Shown here in pieces: positions 34,963 through 46,827 of a stretch of 64,000 nt of DNA. Source of the DNA: Apostichopus japonicus (Eukaryota; Echinodermata; Holothuroidea; Aspidochirotida; Stichopodidae); assembly GCF_037975245.1 (NCBI RefSeq), contig NC_092574.1:16407213-16471212 (forward strand), written 5' to 3'. A program made the position numbers and the translations under genes. Below the pieces are notes generated by a model. It did not search any database, was not told the origin of the DNA, and saw only the letters and a program-made list of their open reading frames with translations. Positions within the stretch are counted from its first letter, which is position 1. Each line of letters begins with the position of its first letter.

Positions 34963-37900
34963 TCAGCCTGCTTGCCAGTGCTCATCCCAAGCTGGACGAG
35001 ACTGCGCTGGGGGTCTCGATTCTGAAAAGATTGACTGCCTGCTACTGCTTGGTCTTGATCCAGTACTCTTCTTGCTGAAGTCGCTATTCAGGCTGGACAT
35101 ACTAGAGGCCTTTGCCATTTTGTTGGCATAAGTTGACCCTAAAACGAAAGGATAAATGTTTAACATTCATGAGAGAACCCCCAGCGGCTGACTTTACATA
35201 AGAAAGATGCTTATACTGAGCACTGAGATATATTTAGATGGTGGAATATTACAACTTTAGCATCAGATATCATGATGGCTTTCAAAGATGCATAATTACA
35301 GCATTCGGCTATTTAATTCGGACGAACAAATGAGAATTCTCGGCATACAGAGAACAAACTTTTCTAGATATGTTGCAACTGTTTGAAAGAAGACAACAAA
35401 CTAACTTCCCACAAACCTATATTGTTAGATCCTTACAACCCACCCTACAACATAGAATCTACTGTACATAGTCCTCCACTATACAGAGCTATGTTGTATG
35501 TGCCCTGCCCTATGGAGTAAGAGAGAACAGATAATCTAGAACTGTCTTCATGATAAATGATAGAGCTCTTAAAGACAGCCTTATTCTTCTACACGTGTGT
35601 TGTCATAGCGACACAGACTAGGACACTTGACCGAGGTACAAGCAAGTACAGTTCCGTATATAGTTTTATCTAAATATCTGTACCAGCTACGTAGCTCTCC
35701 TCGTTTTGCTTCACTTGTTAAGTCTCTTTTTAAAGAAAACGGAAATCGTTCGAGCAACTTCCTGTATGTAGAGCATTTTAATTGCAACTCACCTGTTCTT
35801 CTCGCACTGCTAGGACGGTGAGGGGATTTCCCAACTTGGTTGGAATATTGCACTTGCCTCTGGTAATGTTTCTCGTGATCATCCTTTCTGACGGAAGGAG
35901 TTGCCTTTGCTGACTCGATTCTCTGGAGAATTTGCTGTTAACGAAAAAGACATTTTAAGCACTGTGTTTCAAGCGATATATTGAGATATTCGTATATAGC
36001 ATGGACACTGCGAAGTTCGGACACCAAGAATTAAAACACCCCAAAACTATAAATTCCTTTTATTGACAAATATGTAAGTAATTGCTTGCACACAGGTCAT
36101 TTTAGAGAGAAAATAACTGTAGCTTTGTAGTTTTCCGTGAAATTGTCTCTTGCTGTAGGTTGTCATGATGAAATCGTGTATTTTTTAGGGGTGTCAGAAT
36201 TTGAATGACCTTCCTACATAACATATTAAACATTTCATTTTTTCTCCCCTTCACTCTTTCAAAATAGTAAATTTATGATTAATGAAAGTATGATGCAATG
36301 TCAAGGATGCTGAGATTTTAACCACACAGGTAATTAGGTATTTGAGGTCATGAGCGATGGCCCAAATTTAGTATGCAAAAATTTGCTGGGTATATTTTAT
36401 TTTTTCTGAAGATTGAACCTTGAAACTATTACTTATTCCCAGATACTGTGAAGCTTTAAAGTAAAATTAGATGCTTTGATATTCCAGTAAAGTGAACAAG
36501 ATTCTGAGTTTGACCATAGACTTCATAGCTGCCCAGTTTTTGTATTTATTGGACATATTAGGGAACAATACAGATGGCCTAATTTTTATGGGATAATGTG
36601 AGTGTATACAGTACGTCCTATATAGGATATACCAAGTGCTCACTGTTCAAAGGTGAACTGCAGTTTACCACTTGCCCTTTCAACTTAGACCAATCTCATA
36701 AGTTACAGCTTGCAGGCCTATAAATTACAACAATTGTAGCCCTATTGCGATAATCTGCAGGAAGTACTCTAGTGCTCAACTGAATATATCTAGACTTCAA
36801 CCTGGGTTAAATGAACCCATGAAACTTATAATGTTCAAGTACTATAACTATATTAACATGCTAGTTATCATATTATGCTAGAAAATATTAATTAGTGATG
36901 GGAATGGATTTACCCAGGGAACCATGATGGAGACTGACTATAAAATTTACTAAATAGTCAGTCTTAATCATTTCTACCCCAGTTGGGATATTCATAATGA
37001 ATGAACAAAAAGTTCATTATCTACACAGTTCTCCATTGAAAGAGTATTGAGTTTTTATGTAGTCAATATTACCATGAAAGAGAGAAAACATATTGGTAAA
37101 TTCTTTTTATATCATATCCTTTCAACTGTTCTTGTTTTCATTTGCTGATATTCATTTCCTTCTTGATGCCAAATATGGATGTCTTGAAACTGTGTAAATA
37201 TGATCAACATATGCTGCTATTACTGTGAATTATAAAAGTTTGACCGAAGAAATGACCACATGTTGTATGTTTATACGTGCACCTAATATAGCCTCTACGA
37301 CATGCTAAACACCACAGTACACGCCATACAATCTTCAGAGAGCTCTATGAACCATGGCAATCGTATTCTGGACAATAAACAAGCTGATCATAGTAAAAGA
37401 TATTTGACCCTCCTGTGAAAAAGTTTCAACCAGGGAGTTGTTCCATAACAACTCCCTGTTTCAACTAATCCAACCATTCAATGTAAGTTTCACAGAATGG
37501 TTCTGGACACTTGGAAGAACAAGCAGTGTGTGGTTCAGTAATTATTTAGTAAGTACACAACCGGACACCAAATTTGATTATGTACAGGATTTGATGGTAC
37601 ACTGTAGTTTCCACACACACACATACACACATCATTATTTATTAGTGAGGAAGTTAGGAAGTGGCTTCACAATACTGCTTAAACAAGGGCGTAGGAACCG
37701 GGGGGGGCTGGGGGGCACCAGCCCCCCCAGTGAAAAATATGGAGTATCATTCCGCCCCCCCCTGCTTCGCAAGTTAATAAACCCCTTTTTCATTTCCAAA
37801 TGAGTAAAAAAATCTCATTTGGAGCACCAAATTGCATCTAAAGCCAGGTGAAAATGCAAAAGTTTTTACAAAATGGAGTGGGTGTTGAAGTGTGCTACAT

Positions 37901-40900
37901 TGCACCAATTGCATCTGAGGCCACCTGGAAATGCCAAAAAATTCCAAAGGGGAGGGGGGCACCCCCTCCCCTTAGACCACTCCCCCAGACCGGCCAGCAG
38001 TCTTCAGCCCCCCCCCCCCACTCAAAAGTACCTTCCTACGCCCCTGTGCTTAAATATCATAAGTACTGTACAGGGTGTACTGCTATCAAAAACTGTACAC
38101 ACAGGACAAAAGGAACAGGCGCATATATATATGACATTTTACTGTATTTCATACCTGGAACAATTCGATATCCTATATCCACTGGATGCTGTGATTTATT
38201 ACGGTTGCAACTTTATTTATGCCAAACCAGTCTCAATCCTCAAATTTCAAAATTTTCTCCCTTGAAGTTTCTATAAACACTGTACATAGATGAACTACTG
38301 TATATGAAGACTACCTTTCTAACACTATAAAACTGATTAATGCGAAACAAGATGTGGCAACAAGTGCGATTTATAATTAAACACTCCGATTTTCATTTCC
38401 CTTGCAGAAGATAAACAAACAATCTTTTGACTATTCCTAAGAGACAAGGTAACATGATATGCATCAGAGTTTCAATTTAATAAAAGGTGAACGGTCTTTC
38501 CAGTCATCCGCAATCTCTAAAAGCCTCACAGGGAGAAATCCTAAACAATACAAAACAATATTGTGAGTGGGTTAATATATAACTTAACAGCAAAGTAATT
38601 ACTGTCACTTACTTACCACATACTGTATTGTGCATTAAAGTGTACAATACCAGTTGATGCATAATGTTCAATGTAACAGTTCAATTTTCAAGAAGGTTAA
38701 CAAGTTTTTTGTTTTTTTTTTACCTTTTTTTTCCAAATAGGAATCAGGAAAACTGGGAATAATCTGGTTTATTAGTTCTGGTTATTTTTTTTCATTTTTC
38801 ATTTTTTTAAATAAAATTTTACTTCCTGGTATTGCAGATATATTTTAATGTGACCTAACAGTGGGTACTGTATGTAAGGCCATATTCCCTCTTACCTCTG
38901 ATTCAATTCAGTTGTTAATTTTTACAAGATTCTGATCAAGCCATGTAATGTATATCAGGTCTTAATAAATAATTAAATATTCAACAATGGTTATCCGTAA
39001 GTAAACAAGTCAAGGTTTCATAATTATTAGACAGAAGGTAAAAGAAATGAAACACTAGATTTACTTTCAGGTTACCATAGCGACACACTTAACTGTGTGC
39101 AAACATGTATGCACGTTCTGATTTGCTACCGTTAACATTTTTGTTGCACTAGGGTAAACCTGGCTGTCATGGACAGAGTCTGACAATCAAGGACAGAGGT
39201 TTCTTTCTTCTAGTCACTTTTCATTTTAATCATTGAAAACAAGTAACTTGCTGTTCATTTTCTTTGTCTCATGTAATGAAGGGTCTCTTTTCAAACAATT
39301 TTTGATTAAAAGACTCTCAAAAATCTATCTCGTTTTATGTACAGTGTTTGTTTAAAGGACCCATACCACTTCATTTTTGCCAATACGGCAAGATTGAGAA
39401 AATGATTTAGGTTGGATATAGAAATCTTCATAGGTCCTGTTTTCAAACAAATTGGCTTTTTTTTTACCGTTTCATGTTTTATGAATGACTACTGTACCAT
39501 ACGGTTAAGTATAAATCTGCGTTTCAAACACAAAATACATTGAACCTGTACTGTAACAATGTATCTAGTCAGAAATAATGAAGGTACTCCTCAACATAAA
39601 AAACTGCTTAGTATTTAAAATTGACTTTTCACAACAGATCTTGGATCGGTTATTTACATTTCTGTTCTACTGTGTGGGTATTGCTACTTTATTGCTTTCA
39701 GAGGCAGAAAGATTTTCTACGCAAATTAACATACTGTAGTAGTGATTAGTATGGATGGTAGACACTGTACATTGATATGTGTGGTTATGTCAGTTACACC
39801 ACTGTATTGCTCTAAGTAGTCATAGGCTTTTACCCAAAACTTACTGTGTGGGATATTAAGGAAAGACAACAGACATATTAATGCATCTTTGGACTACAGA
39901 TACATAGAGGCAATCTGATATATAAGCTCACATCAACTAGTTAGTAATGTGTTAGCACTGAGTCTGCTTTGACCAACCTTAAGCTCAGAGGTTAAAGGAA
40001 TTGTCTGGTGGAAGATTTGGATACATTGTCCTCATAGTTCTTATTTTTCTCTTTCTATCCATGTGAAAATTGTCCCCATTCAACGTTTTCTTCTTGTAGA
40101 AATCTGGTTTTCAAATTTACCAGTTTCTCACCAAAAGCACCGTTTGTTCGAACGCATCAATTTGGTTATTGACGTAGTGCAGGCAAATAAGCAAAACAAG
40201 CGACTTGAAGTTAGCACTCCCATTTCCGCAGCAAATACACTCTCGCGTGTTCACGCACAGGTGATTGCCTATTATATATTATGTACACATCGCGAAATCC
40301 CCGATGCATTACATATATGACGGCTTTAAAGATTTTTTTAAAACATATATAATTTATAAGAAATTTCACTGAAAATTAAGGAAGAAATTAATCTATATTC
40401 AAACGCGGTTTATTTTGTCATTACTGTAGGAACTATATGGAGGGTGGGTTATGACGCAATCTGTATTTGGGAAGGTGACGTCATGTTCTCTACTGTTCGA
40501 GGTATATTTGATCTATATTATCTACATATCTATATATCTATATATATTATCTACTTGCTAACATCAAGTTAGGCATTTTCTTGAGTTACAGCACACATCA
40601 ACTGGTGTAAGGCTCAATAATATTTGCTGATAATAAGCAGTAACACAGGGTTTATCTGCATATTAAATCATGCAATTTTTTCCCCCTTTCCTAAATGCAA
40701 AGTGATGATTGTTACCCAACTTATCATATTTTTGTTCTTCATGTCTACTGACAGAATTAAGCAAACTGTGTCATTTAATTTTGCTTCTGTCAAACTGAAA
40801 AATTCACTGGCAATCAGCCTGTAGATTGCCTGAATTTTGGCGGCCTGTTGATATGTAACTTTTTGATTGAAATCGTATGCAATTAAGTACAGGTTTTGCA

Positions 40901-42807
40901 ACATATGTGTCTATTGGTGCAATTCAAAAGTAGATGGGGAATTGGCCATAATGAGAGAATGCTGAACGTGCTCAGGACAATCCCTTTCTATATAAACTCT
41001 TACAGTATGTGACTGAATTGAAGTATGTTATGAGCATTGGGATTGAAATTATAGAGATAAGGCCATGAATAAACATATTTTTGATCTCTGATAACTCAAA
41101 ACAGAAAGAGCAAACATATAAAAACTGATGATGATTGATACTAGCAAACAAAAAGCTCTGTAAATGAGTAAATTGTGTTCTAATTCACTCAATGAATAAC
41201 AAAGTTCATTATAAGATAGGAAACTTTGCAAGAAATGTTCACATGCAGGGATTTGCAAATGCTTACCATGAACTACAGTGTGGTAGAGAACATCCCATAC
41301 TTGTATAATAAGGAGCCCATCCCCCACCCCCTCCCCTCCAATTATAGGGTAGAGCGTTGCTCTGATGAAGATCTAATGTACCTAATTCTAATTAAGATTC
41401 ATACCTTGAAATGTTTTCGACATCAGCTAAGACAGAGCAAAATTACTTCATGACCGAAGGTTTCAAGTTGCATACATTGTACGTGTAGGCTACAGGACAG
41501 AGATTTTAAATCGATTCATTGGGCATTGCAAAAGAATACTCTATGTACAGTATTTAAGCACCACTCACCATGTTCTCCAACTCAATTTTCCTCTGTTCTC
41601 GCTTCCTTCGTACTGATGCATGACTCATATGTTGTCCAGGTGTCTCGGACGAACCTGGTAGTTTGGAATTTCGAGTTGCTGGAACTTGGGGCTTATTATG
41701 CAAGATTTTACCGAGAAGTCGCTGATTTTCTCGATCAATCCTTTGAACCTCATTGTTGCTAAATGACATGTTCATCCGTTGATGTGGTAAGTGAGCAGAC
41801 TGAGGGCGCTTCCCGCCTCTCTTTGGTCTGCCTGATGATGGTCTGTTCATTTTTCTTTGCAATGATTCAAGGTCAGTTCTGCTTGGACACTCGTCCATTT
41901 CCAGAACAGCCCTCAGCAACATACTAAGTTCTCTCGTCTCGGAATCCTGATTTTGCGATCTTGATTTGCCATGAATGGAATATCCTGGGGTTACTTCTAC
42001 AAACCGAACACTCTCAGCTTTCCTACTTCTCTCTTTTGGCTTCTGCCTTTTTTCAAATGATTTGTCTAGTCCTTCACACTTTTTGCTTCTATCTGGGCTG
42101 TGAATTGGGGATACATCTGTTACACTTGAGTCTGAATCAGAATCACCGGATGATTTAGATTCTGTTTCTGAGGAGGAAAATGACCTTGAAAGGTCTGAGC
42201 CATTTCTGTCCGAAACATCTTCAGAGGTCCAACTATCATGATGCTTCCTCCCAGCTTTCGCTGTTTTTGGTCGAGCGTTAGCACGAGAAGCTTTCTTTTC
42301 ACTACCTGAAGGTGTTTCTTTCGGTTCTGGATTTTTCATACCCGTTGTTAGTTTGTGCCCATTTTCCTTCTTGGGCCTAATTTCATTGTTGTTTTCCCTA
42401 TCATCATTTTCACTGTCCCTGCTTGCACCACTGCTGTTACCATCAGATTCTGTGTCACTAATATTGTCAAGAGCTGAGGGCACTTTTACACTTATATTGG
42501 TACTACGACTGCTTACAGTACGGGCGGTCCTCTCTCCGTCCGATTCACTCTCGGAACTATCATCGCTAGTACTATCATTATCACTGTCCGATAAATTTGT
42601 ATCTTTGAACCTACCGTTTGTTTGAATAGCTTCACTGGGCCTAGTGTTATCTGTAGAATGTATTGCCTTATCGTGTTGACTGAGGCTCTCCTTTGACAGG
42701 TGTCTTATACCATTTGTCGTTCGATGTTTAGAAATTTGCGAATCCTTCTCGGCGTCATCACCGAAGAAATCGAAGTCAATTGGTCCTTTGCTCTCTTCAG
42801 TGTCCAT
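34963..42807 (-). CDS. CFAP97: CFAP97/hemingway-like ciliary protein, 3 coding exons, 518 aa
   Basis: Exons in transcript order: 42807-41569, 35934-35793, 35138-34963; GT-AG introns, phases agree, 1,557 nt ending in TGA. The start ATG gives MDTEESKGPIDFDFFGDD, comparable to the acidic DHSFFDSDFEE opening of human CFAP97. Residues about 20-340 are Ser/Asp/Glu/Lys-rich and probably disordered, with a conserved VTDVSPIHSPD. The family block begins at about 348 (FSNNEVQRIDRENQRLLGKI) and continues through REQRKIELENM and QILQRIESAK into a basic Ser-rich tail ending near RPAWDEHW. Human CFAP97 is 532 aa. Family members act in cilia and flagella; fly hemingway is needed for motile cilium and sperm-tail assembly. 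The 5.6 kb first intron carries a hAT-like MITE and a micro-palindrome. An upstream in-frame TTG is not the start. Confidence 0.9.
37431..37458. repeat. Micro-palindrome, CAGGGAG family, 28 bp
   Basis: Perfect 12-base arms, CAGGGAGTTGTT and AACAACTCCCTG, surround a 4-base loop, CCAT. The flanks TTTCAAC (37424-37430) and TTTCAAC (37459-37465) are an exact 7 bp direct repeat. Lies in CFAP97 intron 1. Confidence 0.75.
37683..38046 (+). mobile_element. hAT-like MITE family 1, copy 3, 364 bp, CFAP97 intron 1
   Basis: It starts CAAGGGCGTAGGAACC and ends CCTACGCCCCTG. A 7 bp duplication, TGCTTAA, flanks it exactly (37676-37682 and 38047-38053); the usual eighth base is lost or ambiguous. A deletion after AAAAATATGGAG shortens the left G-rich stem relative to copy 4. 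It lies antisense to CFAP97. Confidence 0.87.
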
Positions 42808-44817
42808 TTTGGTCAAGATTCCCGCATACTCAGGACTATAAAGCTAGTTTCTCTTTTTAATCTGTTGTATCTTCGTTGTATATTACCATGCTAAAGCGGT
42901 TGCTGCAAACATTTGTTTGATAGCAACTGTGACGTCATTGATGAATATAGCTGACTGATCAGAAATCGGCAAAGATTGAGAAAGATAGAACCAAGTCTGA
43001 TATCGGTGTATTTCTCGTGCTTGAAATTAAGTTGATTAACATTACTTCACTGATAATGAGTACAGTGCGTAAGTAGTGGTGTGTTTTTCCTTTGAAGACA
43101 GCTCTCCTGGTCAATCAAGTCTCGCCGTCACATTCGGCCTTTGTCGCACTTCTGAAAACGGTCAGTGTAGATCAAATTGCTCGGCCTAATTCGAGGGCGC
43201 AGTTCCTGTTTTGAAAAGTAAGGAGTGATTAATCCTGAAGGTGGCATACTCCTAATAGAGTCTATATCAATCCGTCTGGATATTCTCCTATCTCAGGAAA
43301 AGTACCAAAATGCAATAGGAGAACATCTTTTTTCATACGTTATCAATCATGATCTGGTTTCTTGTGGCTTGCATGGTGAAGGGCATGAATGGAAGCACAT
43401 GTGGTGCAAAAATTGGGTCAATAGAGGCAAATTTAGACCTCTTTAGGCCTCCCATGAGCAGCGTACGAAAATTGTTTTCTATACTGAGTGAAGAGGTTTG
43501 TTTACAAGTGACGAAAACTTTCGGCTCGGATAGCAACAAATCTGCATTGTCATGATATAGAAAATTGATAGTGCAATGAAAGGCAAACTTGTCAGCTATC
43601 CGGTGATGGGTAGCGTTTAGCTAGTGAGAACTTTTATCTAGACTTAGAGACCACATTACTTTTGCGATTTAGTGTGTAACTCAATGGGACTTTTAATTGG
43701 CGTATGCTACGGCACCTTACGTGCTTGGTGTGGTAATTGTGTCAGTGTTACTTAATAAATTGTGCTAAATTTTAAATATATAATATACTGGCTCAAATTT
43801 TAACATGTTTACATTCCATTAACTCTAATAGGAGTATGCCACCGTAAATGCAAACATTATTGACAATGTGCCCTTTGGTATACACTGTGGAGGCTAATCT
43901 TTGTTTCCCATAACTCACTGCGAACTTGCTCATTTCTTTCAATGACAGATAAATCTATCTCGTCAACCACTAAGTACTTTTAAATTGTGATAACACTGTT
44001 TAAGCTCGTATATCTTCACGAGGAAGACGACTGACAATGTTAATCTCTTTCCGCCTAAACAATTGCAAAGTGTGATATAAGAATATGTGTATCGATTTAA
44101 TGGGCTTTCCTGTCAAAGCAAGATTACCCCCTCTAAAAGAATAGTCAATACTTTCTCCTTTCGGACAGTACGTCAGAAAATTCTCTTTCCATTGATATAC
44201 AAGTCATGTTGATTGGACAAAATTGAAGTTTGTACATTTCAGTCCCCAATGGCAGGCCTTGTAAAACTTTTCAGACACCTGAGCTATCTTTCTGTTCTGT
44301 GTTGCTATGTACAATTGTACTGGTGAGTGCGCCGAAAAGATTCTGCAACTAAGTTTACTAATTTATCCGTATCCAACGCACATACCTTAAATAAGACGTT
44401 CTATTACAGAATTAACGTTCTTTTCATATTTTATCGCAATAATGATAAAAGACGTCAAATTTTTGGGACTAAAGTCAGTTGTTCGTTCAGTGTTTCGTAG
44501 TACCGCGGCGATTCCCCCACAGCCATGATGTTTATGGAGGGGTTACTCAGTGTAGTGGCAGAGCTGCTTATTTGGCCATCCATAAGAAAACGTTATTTAT
44601 GTTTTCGGGTGCTGAAGGCCAACAGGCCAACAAGGTATTTACGAGTTTGTAAATTGCACCATTAACGACCTACATTGATAGATTTCGAGTATTTCGTGTG
44701 TTTCGCCATTTTTAAGAGTCAATCATACTAACAGTTTATTTTGTTTCCTTGTTTCTTCGTGTTTTTGTGACAAACGGAACGGTGTAAATATCTCTGTAAA
44801 TACAAGTTGTATTGTTA
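42808..44817. other. CFAP97 upstream region, no gene seen
   Basis: This should include the CFAP97 promoter and 5' UTR. Short open frames at 43225-43555 overlap on both strands and show no domain; I reject them as genes. No TATA box is convincing. The 3' end is the retrotransposon target site. Confidence 0.4.
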
Positions 44818-44821
44818 CTTT
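44818..44821. repeat. Retrotransposon target-site duplication CTTT (left)
   Basis: CTTT directly precedes the left LTR and recurs at 54082-54085 directly after the right LTR. A 4-6 bp duplication is usual for Ty3/gypsy integrases. The next outward bases do not match, so the duplication is 4 bp. Confidence 0.75.
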
Positions 44822-45555
44822 TGTAATATTGTGACGAGCCCGGCTCCTCCGATAGTAAAACTATATCGGGACTCGCGATAGAAAGGTACTGGGATATCTT
44901 GATGCCGTTTTTATGCTTCTTCAGGAGATGTCTCGAACGGAAGAAAACAATGAGTTCACAGAAAAACAATTTGACGAGATAGGATTTGATTAATGATTCG
45001 GTATAATTTCTTCTCTGTCGATTCTCTTTACAAATAAAATTAAATTACAATGATTTGACTTGACTTGACTCCGTCAATTAAACAATTAGGAGTGATGAAC
45101 TTTCGGCGGAGTGATAAATTTGCTGATCAAGTCATAAATTTGCTGACAGAGAGATAAAACTTTCGGCCCCATGCCGTGTTTTATACCCTTACTTCCATAA
45201 AATCTCACTGCGCATAATCAGTAGGCAGCCAATAACCTGACCATCCTGTATTAACTTAATGATATAAAAATAATTGTGCTGGCACTGATCTGCCCTGATT
45301 GGTTGGGAGTTTGGAAGTCCATCCCCTTTTCTATGGAAACTTCCATACCACGTGAGAGAACCTTCTCGAATGTTCCACAGACATAATGGAATCTATTTTG
45401 GGAAAAAGGCCCTGTACCAAGATTCAATAAGATAGTTAAAACTTCTCGTGGGAAAACTGAATCCATGACCTAGATAAATACATAAGAGGCCCTGTAAGGT
45501 GTCTCGATGGAGTGTTTCGGTAACATCAAAGAGATGGTATTACTATTTCATAACA
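44822..45555 (-). repeat. 3' LTR, 734 bp
   Basis: It ends at the left flank with TGTAATATTG (plus strand) and at the inner edge with TTTCATAACA. It carries the same TATA-like GGGTATAAAACACGGC (minus strand, around 45179-45185) and the TTGAC-type short repeat as the other LTR. An accidental 71-codon frame occurs in both LTRs. Confidence 0.95.
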
Positions 45556-45571
45556 TCCCCCTCAATCTTTT
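45556..45571 (-). promoter_or_regulatory. Polypurine tract
   Basis: On the minus strand AAAAGATTGAGGGGGA lies directly against the 3' LTR, the position from which plus-strand DNA synthesis is primed in LTR retrotransposons. Confidence 0.85.
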
Positions 45572-46827
45572 AAAATTTTTGGATACTCCAAAATTTTAAC
45601 ATCATACTGCTTTAACTTATCATTATCTCAAGAAGGTAGAGTACTGTAAGCACATTCACTAATATTCATTGACTTCAATAAATGGTCTACATATATCTCA
45701 AAGGTTAACATCTAGGTTACGAATTATTAAAAATGATCATATGTATATACATTGACACTATCTCCTTGAAATTGAAATTGAAGTGTACCTCTTCAATATT
45801 GATGACATCATATGATGTAATCCAAAAAAATAAAAAAAAATATCATTAAGATATCTTAAAGTTACATGACACAGCAAAATATGCAGTATCTCTTACAAAA
45901 TACATTTATGCATTTCATACATCAATAATACATTTATATCAAAAGTGAAATCATGCCGTGATATGGGGAGAGATCAGAGAAAACTTGACTTAGTCATCTC
46001 TTAACTGAACAGAACCACCTTAGCGTTCCATAAAAAAAATTCGTATATTAAAAACGAACCTTAAAGTATTACAAACTCATTTACAAAACCTCCTCTTTAA
46101 TGAAGGCATAGTTTCAAAACTGCTTTGAAACCTTGTGAATCATATACATTCACCTCCAGAAAATCAACAAAATGTGACTCGATAGCATGGTGACCCTAGG
46201 TATGCACTCCGAATTGATCTAGTAAAGTACCAAAGTACTAGATATTCGATACCATAAAAGAGACCCCATAGACTATGACATCAACAAATCTTTCTTCAAA
46301 TTAACATAATACTTAACATCTTGTCTTTTCAACTTCTTGCTTCATGAAGAAATTAACTTGCATGAATATTTGAGGAAAAGAAAATATATACATAACTTCC
46401 TCAAAAGATCTATACTTTCATTTGCTTCGATAACTGTTGCTGTAAGCAAAAGTTGCATATCACCAATGCTGTCTCTAAATAGCCTTCAATATATAACATA
46501 AATGATGCAAATGTAAATATCCTTAAAATATTTCTCGATATATGAAAACCCATGTTGCTAATATTCCGGATAGGTTCTAATTGCCGGGTAAACGTTTGAA
46601 CGAATTCATAAGGAGAAATAAGGTATACTCATTACACATTTGTTATAAAAGATGAAACTAGGTCACTTGGTGGCGTTTTTAACAATAAAGCTTATATTGT
46701 TACACCATATAGTACAATGACTTCCACTTAATAGGTATGCAGGTAATTGCCATAACGCATTCCATTCATACAATCGTGGGTAAAACACCTGTTCATCTGA
46801 ACTTAAAGCAATATGCAGTTATACATT
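45572..46827 (-). other. Non-coding segment between pol and the 3' LTR
   Basis: About 1.26 kb, AT-rich, with no open frame of 60 codons on the element's strand. It occupies the place where env sits in envelope-bearing relatives, but nothing coding is seen. Its purpose is unknown. Confidence 0.7.

Noticed and set aside
37438-38276. Overlapping open frames rich in [14 protein letters not shown] and SLQPPHSK
   Set aside because: They are translations of the hAT MITE at 37683-38046; the same peptides appear at 21409-21654, 31629-32215 and 59340-59568 in the other copies.
45251-45466. 71-codon open frame present twice (also 53777-53992)
   Set aside because: It lies within the two LTRs, so its duplication reflects the LTR copies and not selection on a protein.
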